From Bdellovibrio sp. KM01 (GTDB lineage: Bacteria; Bdellovibrionota; Bdellovibrionia; Bdellovibrionales; Bdellovibrionaceae): 64,000 bases of DNA. The notes below the pieces were generated by a model, which saw nothing but the letters and a program-made list of their open reading frames with translations, did not search any database and was not told the origin of the DNA. The stretch is from assembly GCF_013752535.1 (NCBI RefSeq), contig NZ_CP058348.1:2356001-2420000 (forward strand), read 5' to 3'. Numbering within the stretch: the first letter of the stretch is position 1; the number at the start of each line of letters is the position of its first letter. Below are positions 1-8,304 of the stretch, in pieces. Made by a program: the position numbers and the translations under genes.

Positions 1-834
1 ACGAAGAGAAACGATGTTACCCAATGACTTCGACATCTTCTGACCGCCGAAGTTAAGCATATTGTTATGCATCCAGTATTTTACGAAATGCTTACCCGTG
101 CAGCCTTCCGACTGCGCGATTTCATTTTCATGATGTGGGAAAATCAAATCCATACCACCACCGTGAATGTCGATCTGATCACCAAAGATATTTTTAATCA
201 TCGCCGAACACTCGATGTGCCAGCCGGGACGACCCGGGCCCCATGGAGACGGCCAGGAGATTTCCCCTGGTTTAGCGGCCTTCCACAAAGCAAAATCCAT
301 CGGAGAACGTTTCTTTTCGTCCACCTCAACACGAGCACCGGCAAGCAATTCGTCCGTGTGGCGACCGCTTAGTTTGCCGTAGTCTTTGAAAGTTTCGATC
401 GAGTAAAGAACGTCACCCTGCGCTTCGTAAGCGACTTTTTTATCAATCAATGTACCGACCATTGAAAGGATGTCTTCCATATGCTCAGTCACTTTTGGAT
501 TCATATCATGCGGACGAAGGCCCAAACTTGCAAAGTCAGTTTTGTATTCGGCAATGTACTTTTCAGAAAGCTCGCCAGGAGCCATTCCCAATTCATTCGC
601 TTTCGCGATGATTTTGTCGTCGACATCCGTAAAATTCAAAGCATAGGAAACTTTGAAGCCCAAATACTCCAACCAATTGCGAACCATATTAAACACGACT
701 GGTCCACGGAAGTTACCGACATGAAGGAAGTTGTAAACCGTCGGACCACACACGTACATTTTCACATGCTTCGGATCGTAAGGAACAAATTCCTCGGACT
801 GACGGGATTGAGAGTTGTAAATCTTCAATGACAT
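1..834 (-). CDS. cysS: cysteinyl-tRNA synthetase, 3' end outside the window
   Basis: Charges tRNA-Cys with cysteine in the cytosol. The frame is open from an ATG at 834 to the window edge, giving 278 N-terminal residues. They carry the class I signature CGPTVYNFLHVGN near residue 28 (HIGH motif), the zinc/cysteine pocket segment GWHIECSAM, the block FPHHENEIAQSE and, just before the edge, the KMSKSLGN loop. These together are specific for CysS. The missing part is the C-terminal anticodon-binding region. The start lies 8 bases after the gltX stop, so the two synthetase genes are probably co-transcribed. The identification is firm; only the length is unknown. Confidence 0.95.
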   Translation of the reverse strand, partial: MSLKIYNSQSRQSEEFVPYDPKHVKMYVCGPTVYNFLHVGNFRGPVVFNMVRNWLEYLGFKVSYALNFTDVDDKIIAKANELGMAPGELSEKYIAEYKTDFASLGLRPHDMNPKVTEHMEDILSMVGTLIDKKVAYEAQGDVLYSIETFKDYGKLSGRHTDELLAGARVEVDEKKRSPMDFALWKAAKPGEISWPSPWGPGRPGWHIECSAMIKNIFGDQIDIHGGGMDLIFPHHENEIAQSEGCTGKHFVKYWMHNNMLNFGGQKMSKSLGNIVSLR

Positions 835-842
835 AAATTTCC

Positions 843-2327
843 TTACAGAGTCGCTAGTGCTTTTTCTGCACGAGTCACCAGGGATTGCTTTTTCATTAGC
901 GGAACCAGGATTTTTAGCTCTGCTCCGTGAGGTTGACCGATCACAGCCACGCGAATTGGCTGGAACAAGTTCTTACCTTTCGCACCCGTTTTGTTTTTTA
1001 CTTCGTCTTGGATTTTAAGGAATTCTTCCTCTGTCATGTATTCAGCACCGTGGGCTTGAACCAATTCCTTCCAAGTCGTCAAAACGGCTTTCGTCGTTTC
1101 TAGCTTCATCACTTCTTCTGCGTCTGGTTGAATCACGTAAGAGTTGTCATTCAACGGACGGTACAAAGTAATCGCATCAGCCAAAACTTCCATGTACGGC
1201 TTAAACAAGTTCAAAGACTTATCCTGCCATACGGGATCTGACGGCAATTCCATTTTCTCGCGAGCCAGGAACGGCTGAATCGCCTTCCACAACTCTGTAT
1301 TGGGCAAAGCACGCAAGTGCTGCGCATTCATCCATTTGAATTTCACGCGGTCAAAGATCGCCCCCGAAGGATTCAAACGAGAGATATCGAAGGCAGCAAC
1401 CATGTCGTCAACCGACATGATCTCCTTACCTTCCGGATGTGACCAACCAAGAAGTGCGATGAAATTCAATACTGCCGACGCCAGATAGCCTTCGTCTTTC
1501 AACTGACCACAAGCCACGGCACCTTTACGTTTAGAAAGTTTTTGACGGTCTTCATCCAAGATCAAAGCCATGTGACCGAACTCAGGTGCTTTCCATCCCA
1601 TCGCTTCGTAAATCATCAACTGACGGAGAGTGTTCGGAAGATGCTCTTCCGCACGGAATACGTGGGTCATTTTCATCAAATGATCATCCACCACACAGCA
1701 GAAGTTATAAACCGGCATACCGCCGCCACGAAGCAGAACGAAATCCCCAACCATGTCGGATGGGAACTTTACTTCGCCGCGAACGATGTCGTTAAAGATA
1801 TAGTCTTTTTTAAGGTGCTTCGTTTTAAAACGAACAACTGGGGGAGTTCCGCCCTCTGCCATTTTTGCTTTGGCTTGATCCAAAGTCCAATCAGCGTAAG
1901 GAGATTGAATATGCGGCTGACCGCCCGCCTTCATTTGAGCCTCACGCTGCACTTCAATTTCAGCGTCCGTCAAAAAGCAGTAGTAAGCTTTGCCGTCAGC
2001 CAAAAGCTGCTCAGCAATTTTCTTATAGATGCCCATGCGCTCGCTTTGTTTGTAAGGACCATTGGGACCGACGTCTTTCAAAGTAACCGGGTCAACGCCT
2101 TCAGCCCACAAAAGATTCAACCAAACCAGGTCGTCAACAACTCCACGCAAAGATTCTTGAGTGGAACGTGCTTCGTCCGTGTCTTCGATACGAAGGATGA
2201 ATTCACCGCCATTTTTCTTGGCGAAAAGATAGTTGTACAAGGCAGTTCGAGCGCCACCAACGTGCAAATATCCCGTTGGAGAAGGGGCAAAACGAACGCG
2301 AACTTTAGAAGAGTTTTGTGAAGACAT
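843..2327 (-). CDS. gltX: glutamyl-tRNA synthetase
   Basis: Attaches glutamate to tRNA-Glu (possibly also tRNA-Gln if the organism uses the transamidation route, which cannot be judged here). The 494 residues match the normal bacterial length. The HIGH region PSPTGYLHVGG is at 15-25, the block RAEEHLPNT near 225, and the KMSKS equivalent KLSKR at 263-267. A GGAG lies 7 bases before the ATG. Upstream there is only a terminator-like hairpin separating it from cdnL, with no room for a promoter after the hairpin; downstream cysS follows after 8 bases. Transcription therefore probably enters from the cdnL side. Confidence 0.97.
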   Translation of the reverse strand: MSSQNSSKVRVRFAPSPTGYLHVGGARTALYNYLFAKKNGGEFILRIEDTDEARSTQESLRGVVDDLVWLNLLWAEGVDPVTLKDVGPNGPYKQSERMGIYKKIAEQLLADGKAYYCFLTDAEIEVQREAQMKAGGQPHIQSPYADWTLDQAKAKMAEGGTPPVVRFKTKHLKKDYIFNDIVRGEVKFPSDMVGDFVLLRGGGMPVYNFCCVVDDHLMKMTHVFRAEEHLPNTLRQLMIYEAMGWKAPEFGHMALILDEDRQKLSKRKGAVACGQLKDEGYLASAVLNFIALLGWSHPEGKEIMSVDDMVAAFDISRLNPSGAIFDRVKFKWMNAQHLRALPNTELWKAIQPFLAREKMELPSDPVWQDKSLNLFKPYMEVLADAITLYRPLNDNSYVIQPDAEEVMKLETTKAVLTTWKELVQAHGAEYMTEEEFLKIQDEVKNKTGAKGKNLFQPIRVAVIGQPHGAELKILVPLMKKQSLVTRAEKALATL

Positions 2328-2342
2328 CGAACGGCTCCGAAA

Positions 2343-2372
2343 AATAAAAAAGGCCTGGAAAATCCAAGCCTT
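2343..2372 (-). terminator. terminator or attenuator between cdnL and gltX
   Basis: On the minus strand the sequence reads AAGGCTTGGA, a short loop, TCCAGGCCTT, then a T-rich run. The stem has one bulged base. It ends only a few bases before the gltX ribosome binding site at 2335-2338, so it could end cdnL transcripts or act as a read-through control point for gltX-cysS. Confidence 0.75.
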
Positions 2373-2405
2373 GAACTTATTATGTTTTTTCGAAGTCGTC
2401 CAGAA

Positions 2406-2900
2406 TTAACCAGTGATGCCGAAGATCGCTTTTACTTCCTCTTCGTTGAACAATTCTGCTTCGCTTGTCGCCAAAGTCAGCTCTTTCAACAAAAGGGAAC
2501 GTGCAGAATCAAGCATCTTGCGTTCGCCGAAAGAAAGCTCTTTATCTGCTTTCAAAAGGAACAAATCGCGTAAAACTTCAGCGATTTCGAATACAGATCC
2601 AGTTTTGATCTTTTCCATGTACTCGCGGTAACGGCGATTCCATGTTTGATTGTCGATTTTAACGTCTTTTTCTTTCAGAATACTAACAACACGAGCCGCT
2701 TCATCTTTAGAGATGATGGGGCGAAGGCCCGCAGACTTAACGTTTGTTGTAGGGATCATGATTTTAAGGCCCGTATCTACCAACTGCATGTTGTAGAAAG
2801 AGATCTTTGCGCCGAGCATTTCTTTTGTCTCGATCGCGACGACCTTTACCACACCATAGCCGGGATAAACTGCATTATCGCCGATATTGAACGTCAGCAT
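2406..2900 (-). CDS. cdnL: CarD/CdnL-type RNA polymerase-binding transcription regulator
   Basis: Proteins of this family bind the RNA polymerase beta subunit and stabilise open complexes at rRNA and other growth promoters. The 164 residues have the family's start (MLTFNIGDNAVYPGYGVV, the Tudor-like polymerase-binding domain, about 1-65) and a C-terminal helical DNA-binding part containing NRRYREYMEKI and SFGERKMLDSA. I place the start at 2900 because GGAGG lies 7 bases upstream and family members begin there; the frame stays open 8 codons further upstream. A promoter-like pair lies about 40-65 bases upstream. Essential in related groups such as myxobacteria. Confidence 0.93.
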   Translation of the reverse strand: MLTFNIGDNAVYPGYGVVKVVAIETKEMLGAKISFYNMQLVDTGLKIMIPTTNVKSAGLRPIISKDEAARVVSILKEKDVKIDNQTWNRRYREYMEKIKTGSVFEIAEVLRDLFLLKADKELSFGERKMLDSARSLLLKELTLATSEAELFNEEEVKAIFGITG

Positions 2901-2938
2901 CAGGAAACCTCCACTTATAGCCACTTATAACCGTGCTA

Positions 2939-2967
2939 GTTCTATCAAATTTGACACGAGTTATCAA
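2939..2967 (-). promoter_or_regulatory. candidate sigma-70 promoter of cdnL
   Basis: On the minus strand TTGATA (2962-2967) and TAGAAC (2939-2944) are separated by 17 bases, upstream of the cdnL ribosome binding site. The -35 is good and the -10 is imperfect. A direct repeat of TATAAGTGG lies between it and the start codon. Confidence 0.4.
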
Positions 2968-3012
2968 ATCTGAGCGGCGCATTGGAAAAGATTTCCAAGG
3001 TTTTCAAACAAA

Positions 3013-3039
3013 AAAAGCCCCATCATAAATGGGGCTTTT
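3013..3039 (-). terminator. terminator of the subtilase gene
   Basis: Perfect AAAAGCCCC / GGGGCTTTT stem with a 9-base loop, followed on the minus strand by a T-rich run. It lies about 50 bases after the subtilase stop and before the cdnL promoter region. Confidence 0.85.
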
Positions 3040-3091
3040 GCTCAATTATTTCAATTACTTAATCAATAATCGATTAATTACTAAACAGTCA

Positions 3092-5200
3092 CTACTGAAC
3101 GCTGAAAACAAGGGCGTATGGCTGACGGCCACCGTTTTTGCCCGCAGGAACGTTGTTACCTTTAACAGTTAGCTTGTAAGAGCCCGCTGGCAAAGTCGTT
3201 TCGATCATCTCAGCGTTGTTCACGTGATCGTTCATTGAAACTGTTCCGTTTGGACCAGTTAGGATCAAATCAAGGTCGTTCACCAATGCTTTAGATGCAT
3301 TCGCAGAACCCGGAGCGTCCGTCCAAACCAAGTTTGCATACAGTTTGCCTGGAGCATTTAGATTGAACTCATAAGTTTCAGATTGGTTTGTCGCCACACC
3401 GTCACGGTCATCAGCAACGATAGTGTTGCTCATCATTTTAACCATGTTATCCATGTTCACGCGGCCGTAACCCTCATCAGAGTTAGGTCTACGAGTCAAA
3501 AGCTCTTGGCCTTTCGCTGCACCGACTTCACCGAACTGACCTGGGTACAAATCATCTGCAGAGTGCATGATCATTGCTTTTAGCACAGCTGCAGAAGGAT
3601 TTTGCACGCCCCATTTTTCAACCAACATTTGGCGAGTAACAGTCACGGCCCCTGCTGTTAGAGGAGTCGCCATAGAAGTACCACCCGACCAAGCATAGTC
3701 ATCATTGTATGCGCCCCAAAGTGGAGAAGCATTTTTGATGTGAGAACGGTTAGAAAGGATGTTTGTACCTGGAGCTACGATTTCTGGTTTCACACGGCCA
3801 TCCAAAGTAGGACCACGGGAAGAGAACATCGCGATACCATCATCACGGTCAGACAACATCGATGAAAAGATCGGCTCTGCAGACCAAGCTTCAGCAGCTG
3901 CACGAAGCTTGCTGACTGGAACCTGGATACCACCTGTCGCAGTTTTATTTTTAGAAGCACCAACAGTTAGAACGTTTTTCGCAGTCCCTGGAGTTCCGAT
4001 AGAACCGCCATCGATGCGACCGTCTTTGTTCATGTCGACACCGCTGTTACCAGCTGCGAAGATCACAAGCATATCTTGGTTGTTGTTCATCCACTCGTCG
4101 ACTTGAACAGCCATAGAGTCGTAAGCCCCGAAGTTCTTAACGGCACCCCATGAATTGGAGTGAACGCGCGCACCGTCTGCGTTTGCTTTTTCAAACAAAT
4201 CTGCAAGCTTAGAAGGAACACTTAAACCGTTAAGCATTGGAGACCACATGCCTTCAGCAACCATCGTTGCATCGTAGGCGCCACCTTTAAGACGACCACC
4301 AGAAGCTGTACCGCGAGACAGGATAGAACCCGCCACGTGAGTTCCGTGCCCCATTGGATCTTCCCAAGTTTTAGCCCACAAACCGAAAGCGTAACCCGAT
4401 TTAACTGCGCCCGAGAAGTCAGATGCGATTTGGTTGATATTACCAGAATCCAAACCTGTATCTGCCATAGCCGCGATCTGACCACGACCCGTTAGACCCA
4501 AAGACCAAACAGAATCAAACTTCATTGTTTTAGTTCCTGTTTCGTCACCTTTGATATCTGAGTAATCGCCAGCACCTTTAACAACTGGATCCATTTTTTG
4601 ATCCAATGGGAAATCCATAGTTGTGATTTCCGGAGTACTTTGCACGTGCTCAACGCCCGTCAAGTTTGCGATGTTGTAGATTTGCGAACGAGACACGACT
4701 ACCACGATGGATTTACCATTCACCACTTGAAGTTGTGCATTCATTTTTTTCAATGAAGCCACAACCGCTTTTGCATCAGAAGATTTGAAAAGCTGGATCA
4801 AAAGACTTTGAGATTGATCTTTATTAAATACGCTTACAGGAGCGATATCACTGCTGATTTTGTATTGAGCTTGGTATTTTACGATCGCGTAAACACCTGG
4901 GTGGGATTGACGGAATGAATTCAAATCCGACAATGTCCCGCGCACAACCAAAGCGTCGTCTGGCAAATAGCCAAACACCTCAAAGCGTGCTTGAAGAGCC
5001 GAGCGATCCTTCGCTGTGATCTTGTTAGAAAATTGAACGATATAGTCTGAAGCGACTTTATCAGAGAAAGTAAGAGCTTGAGCTTGCAAACCAGGATTTA
5101 CTGTTCCTGAGTTGAATCTCAATAGGCTTCCTGCGTATGCAGGACTAGCAGTCGTAACCGCAAGTGCTGACGTAATAAATAGACGAGTCCATTTTTGCAT
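3092..5200 (-). CDS. secreted subtilisin-like serine protease (S8, KP-43-like)
   Basis: A 702-residue exported endopeptidase. A signal peptide (1-23, ending AYA) is followed by a long propeptide-like region to about 200, then the S8 catalytic domain with Asp247 (ADTGLD), His288 (GHGTHVAG), oxyanion Asn385 (AAGNSG) and Ser509 (GGTSMATP). The last ~100 residues (VWTDAPGS, LVNDLDLIL, NNAEMIE) match the C-terminal beta-barrel of KP-43-type subtilases. I chose the ATG at 5200 because GGAGGG sits 4 bases upstream; the frame runs 15 codons further up. A predator would use such an enzyme on prey proteins, but that role is inference. The small secreted gene at 5270 lies 69 bases upstream in the same direction. 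Confidence 0.92.
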   Translation of the reverse strand: MQKWTRLFITSALAVTTASPAYAGSLLRFNSGTVNPGLQAQALTFSDKVASDYIVQFSNKITAKDRSALQARFEVFGYLPDDALVVRGTLSDLNSFRQSHPGVYAIVKYQAQYKISSDIAPVSVFNKDQSQSLLIQLFKSSDAKAVVASLKKMNAQLQVVNGKSIVVVVSRSQIYNIANLTGVEHVQSTPEITTMDFPLDQKMDPVVKGAGDYSDIKGDETGTKTMKFDSVWSLGLTGRGQIAAMADTGLDSGNINQIASDFSGAVKSGYAFGLWAKTWEDPMGHGTHVAGSILSRGTASGGRLKGGAYDATMVAEGMWSPMLNGLSVPSKLADLFEKANADGARVHSNSWGAVKNFGAYDSMAVQVDEWMNNNQDMLVIFAAGNSGVDMNKDGRIDGGSIGTPGTAKNVLTVGASKNKTATGGIQVPVSKLRAAAEAWSAEPIFSSMLSDRDDGIAMFSSRGPTLDGRVKPEIVAPGTNILSNRSHIKNASPLWGAYNDDYAWSGGTSMATPLTAGAVTVTRQMLVEKWGVQNPSAAVLKAMIMHSADDLYPGQFGEVGAAKGQELLTRRPNSDEGYGRVNMDNMVKMMSNTIVADDRDGVATNQSETYEFNLNAPGKLYANLVWTDAPGSANASKALVNDLDLILTGPNGTVSMNDHVNNAEMIETTLPAGSYKLTVKGNNVPAGKNGGRQPYALVFSVQ

Positions 5201-5269
5201 AATTCCCTCCATGCGAGAAAAATTGCAACATGATGAACCCACCAAAGCAAAGGAACTTCACAATTTTTA

Positions 5270-5677
5270 TTAAAGTTGATGCGCCATGACGGCAAGCGAA
5301 AGATTGCCAGCCATCTTACCTTTATTGCTCACGCCGAATTCTGTTTCTTGATTTTCAGGAGCGAAAACTTGAGTGCGCTCAGAGATTTTCTTCTGCCCAC
5401 GCACCCGTTTTGTCACTGTCACATCCATATATAAGCCCGCTTTGTTATTTTGCTGGGACTTACGTGCCATCACTTCAACGATCGTTTCATTTTGTCCGTC
5501 GTCAGAAAATTCGCTGATGTATGCTTTTTTGCCGGATTTAGTAACTGTGTTAATCGAAATAGGAGCAGAACCCTTAAGGCCCACGCGCATATTCACTTTG
5601 TATTGAGGAACCGCTGCGAAAGCAGAGGTAGAAAATAAAATAGAAGCGGCCGCCATGCCGACTAGAAACTTTTTCAT
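5270..5677 (-). CDS. small secreted protein of unknown function
   Basis: 135 residues with a clear signal peptide (MKKFLVGMAAAS to FAA, about 1-21). The mature part is basic, lacks cysteines, and alternates short polar and hydrophobic stretches like a small beta-sandwich or barrel. No family recognised. The ATG at 5677 has AAGGA about 9 bases upstream and starts the signal peptide cleanly; the open frame extends 13 codons further. It directly precedes the subtilase on the same strand with no terminator between, so co-transcription is likely. A role as partner or inhibitor of the protease is possible but only by position. Confidence 0.75.
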   Translation of the reverse strand: MKKFLVGMAAASILFSTSAFAAVPQYKVNMRVGLKGSAPISINTVTKSGKKAYISEFSDDGQNETIVEVMARKSQQNNKAGLYMDVTVTKRVRGQKKISERTQVFAPENQETEFGVSNKGKMAGNLSLAVMAHQL

Positions 5678-5789
5678 GAAGAACACATCCTTGTGTACGT
5701 AGAAGTCACTATCCAAGCGACTCCTAACAAAAGCATGAGGGAGTTTGTTTCCTAAGGCAAGTTCGAAAAAATTATTTTTTCAATAATAA

Positions 5790-5818
5790 AAACGCCGATC
5801 TTTTCGGGATCGGCGTTT
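5790..5818 (-). terminator. terminator of the 5850-7295 gene
   Basis: Perfect 11-bp stem AAACGCCGATC / GATCGGCGTTT with a 7-base loop; on the minus strand it runs into T-rich sequence. It lies 32 bases after the stop codon. Confidence 0.9.
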
Positions 5819-5849
5819 GACGCTGGACGGACAAGTTAGAAAATTGCTT

Positions 5850-7295
5850 TTAGAAATTGGAAACTGTGATCGGCGCCGACAAAACCACAGGTTCTTGATC
5901 TTCCCCATCGTCACTTTGAGTGTAACCATAAACTTTTACAGTCCCCGTCGCCGTGTAAGGGCCATCCATAGAAAACCCACCACAGATAACCGGGCAATCC
6001 GTACCGAACGCGGTGGTGCCCTTGGAAATAAGAGCATCGTTGTTTTTATTTACCCACCACTGATCACTTAAAGCTGCCAATTGATCTCCGCCAAAGGCAC
6101 ACGTACTTTCATGCCCATCCACATCAGAAACATAGACCTTCACCGCGCTTATATATAAGTCACGGTTGGGATTTGTTTGCTTGAACAGCAACTTTGGAAT
6201 GTTAGTATAGGCACCCTCAACATCAAGTTCTGGAACGGTTCCATTGGCTGCCGCAATTTTTCGTGAATAACAACTACTGGTATTGGCAGGAATAACAAAG
6301 CGAGTAGATTTAGTTACTTCCAATTGAACGACATTATCATCAGAACCAGGATAGCAGTTCAGCGTGTGCTTACCGACGGCATCTTCAATGTAAAACATTT
6401 CTCTGTTAAATGCCCCATCTTTAAAGACCCCACGAGAAACCTGAACCGAACCTACGCCTTCAAATTTAGAGGCCACGGCTCCCTCAGTAACTTTGCATTC
6501 AGGATTTCCGTTGCAGCGACTTGGCAGACTGCTTAGCCAAGGTAAGGCGATTGGAAAGGTGGCCGTTTTTTTGGTAAAAACGGGCTTCCCGCCAAACCAC
6601 TCAAATTGCATGACGGTCTTCTTTCCATCAGTGGATGGATAGTAGTTAAACTGGTAAGTCATGCGCCCATTCACTGAAGCGGTACAACTTTTCGCCCCTT
6701 TCGGCATGTCGCCATTGACCTCTTCAAAAGCGAAGTCAGAAAACAAATGGGCCACGATACGGCGTGCTCTTCGAGAATCTTTCGCCCCGAAAGCACGATC
6801 CACACGATAAACGGCTTCGTGAGAAATCAATGCAGCTTTTTCAGTGTTGGACAGATGGCTCCAAATTTCCTGACTTACCAACAGCGTTTCATCGTCCACA
6901 TAATGCGCTAACTGCTCAAGTTGACAGTTTTTTGGCAAGACCACTTCAGCTGCATCATCGATTGGTTTAATCACTGCGCTGGCTGGGACGAATTTCATGA
7001 TTCTATTCACGCGTACATAGAAGGGATTGTAATCATAGCCGGAACCAATCGAGTCCTTGAGCTTAGCTTGAACCTTAGCCGAAATTTGTTCTGCACTTCC
7101 GCTAAATTGTACCAACTTTAAATTATAGACGTTCTTAGCTTCAAACAAATCCAATGTTTGAGCTGAAGTGATTTGGCCTTTGGAGTTGCGACAAACGACA
7201 CTCTTACCTCCGCCGCCATCAACGCCGCCTTGTGGTTTCGCGTGACTTTGCAAAGCCAAGAAAAGCAATCCTGCTGTTACCAATGCTGATTTCAT
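5850..7295 (-). CDS. secreted protein with GGVDGGGG motif, unknown function
   Basis: 481 residues with a signal peptide (about 1-19, ending SHA) followed by a glycine-rich GGVDGGGG stretch and a region with a helix ISHEAVYRVDR (around residues 160-175) followed by RRARRIVAHLF. I believe similar HE-containing secreted proteins occur widely in Bdellovibrio-type genomes, but I cannot name a family. The C-terminal half is cysteine-containing and beta-rich. The ATG at 7295 has GGAGG 4 bases upstream. It is divergent from the TIGR02147 gene at 7437, which makes it a candidate target of that regulator. A perfect terminator follows. Confidence 0.8.
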   Translation of the reverse strand: MKSALVTAGLLFLALQSHAKPQGGVDGGGGKSVVCRNSKGQITSAQTLDLFEAKNVYNLKLVQFSGSAEQISAKVQAKLKDSIGSGYDYNPFYVRVNRIMKFVPASAVIKPIDDAAEVVLPKNCQLEQLAHYVDDETLLVSQEIWSHLSNTEKAALISHEAVYRVDRAFGAKDSRRARRIVAHLFSDFAFEEVNGDMPKGAKSCTASVNGRMTYQFNYYPSTDGKKTVMQFEWFGGKPVFTKKTATFPIALPWLSSLPSRCNGNPECKVTEGAVASKFEGVGSVQVSRGVFKDGAFNREMFYIEDAVGKHTLNCYPGSDDNVVQLEVTKSTRFVIPANTSSCYSRKIAAANGTVPELDVEGAYTNIPKLLFKQTNPNRDLYISAVKVYVSDVDGHESTCAFGGDQLAALSDQWWVNKNNDALISKGTTAFGTDCPVICGGFSMDGPYTATGTVKVYGYTQSDDGEDQEPVVLSAPITVSNF

Positions 7296-7436
7296 TAAAC
7301 CTCCGTGTTTATTCAATCGTTGAACAAACTCAGTATCGCCCTGTCGAAATTTGCATTCTACATCTATTAATTTAATTGTTATCTATAAACTTAACATTTA
7401 CGCTAACTTTAAATTCCGGCTTAAAGGAAGCATTCC

Positions 7437-8249
7437 ATGAACATTTTTGACTTTCACGACTATAAACACTGCATCAACGAATGGATCGCAAGCCAACCGC
7501 GCAATGGACATGGCCAGCTTCGTCAGATGGCTTTGCATTTAAACGTGAACTCAGTGGTGATGAGTCAGATTTTTCGCGGGGATCGTGATTTGACGGTGGA
7601 GCAAGGACTCGCCATTTCATCATTCATCGGCTTCACGGATTTAGAGCGCGATTACTTTATGTTGCTGATCCAAAAAAGTCGCGCTGGGAACAGGGATTTA
7701 CAAGCTTACTTTGACAGGCAATTGGAACAAATTCGCACAGCTGCGACCGCTTTAAAAAATCGTGTGAAACACCAAAAATTTACCGACGAAGACAAAGCGA
7801 CGTTCTATTCCCAATGGTATTACAGTGCTGTTCGCCTGGGAGTTTCGATTCCTCAGCTTGATAACGCCACTGCTGTCGCCCAATATTTGAATTTAGATCG
7901 CGCTTTGGTCAGTAAGGTCATGGACTTTTTAAAAGGCCACGAGTTGATCGTCGAAAAAAAGGGTCGTTTAGATATTGGCCCTCAGGTAACTCACGTGGGG
8001 CACGACTCCCCGTTCGTCAATCGTCATCATTCCAATTGGCGCTTGAAAGGCCTGCAGGCGATGGAGAGTCCTTCAGAAAAGAACTTGTTTTATTCCGGCC
8101 CCATGGCTTTGTCTCAGGAGGCGGCGAACGATATCAGAAAAATTTTGGTTGAGACCGTCGAAAAGGCAACAAAAAAAGCAGCACCTTCCGATTCAGAAGT
8201 TTTACGCTGCTTGAACATCGATTGGTTCGAAGTGGGATCAAAAAAGTAA
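7437..8249 (+). CDS. TIGR02147-family regulator-like protein
   Basis: 270 residues starting MNIFDFHDYKHCINEWI, the typical opening of the TIGR02147 family found in Fibrobacter and Bdellovibrio groups. The first ~70 residues contain a helix-turn-helix-like segment (QLRQMALHLNVNSVVMSQIF), and the C-terminal ~150 residues form the DUF4423-type part with a second winged-helix-like stretch (LDRALVSKVMDFLKGHELI). Probably a cytosolic transcription factor; no member has a firmly known ligand that I can name. AAGGAAG lies 7 bases upstream of the ATG. It is divergent from a secreted protein gene with 141 bases between them. Confidence 0.85.
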   Translation: MNIFDFHDYKHCINEWIASQPRNGHGQLRQMALHLNVNSVVMSQIFRGDRDLTVEQGLAISSFIGFTDLERDYFMLLIQKSRAGNRDLQAYFDRQLEQIRTAATALKNRVKHQKFTDEDKATFYSQWYYSAVRLGVSIPQLDNATAVAQYLNLDRALVSKVMDFLKGHELIVEKKGRLDIGPQVTHVGHDSPFVNRHHSNWRLKGLQAMESPSEKNLFYSGPMALSQEAANDIRKILVETVEKATKKAAPSDSEVLRCLNIDWFEVGSKK

Positions 8250-8258
8250 ATCCCACTT
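8230..8258 (+). terminator. hairpin over the stop codon of the TIGR02147 gene
   Basis: Perfect 9-bp inverted repeat AAGTGGGAT / ATCCCACTT with an 11-base loop that contains the TAA stop codon. No strong T-run follows at once on the plus strand, so it may be an intrinsic terminator of modest strength or an mRNA-stabilising 3' hairpin. Confidence 0.5.
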
Positions 8259-8280
8259 GCAGACAGAATGGTAATTTTCA

Positions 8281-8300
8281 TTTCCGCTGCGGTTCCGCAA
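8281..8300. repeat. copy 1 of a 20-base palindromic repeat
   Basis: TTTCCGCTGCGGTTCCGCAA lies between two convergent genes. The same sequence with one changed base occurs at 39358-39377. It contains overlapping small palindromes (CCGCTGCGG, GCGGTTCCGC), as expected for a dispersed intergenic element. Confidence 0.6.
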
Positions 8301-8304
8301 GAAG

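Noticed and set aside
1542-2321. 259-codon open frame on the plus strand
   Set aside because: It lies fully antisense to gltX, whose protein has all expected motifs; the frame lacks a ribosome binding site and any recognisable domain.
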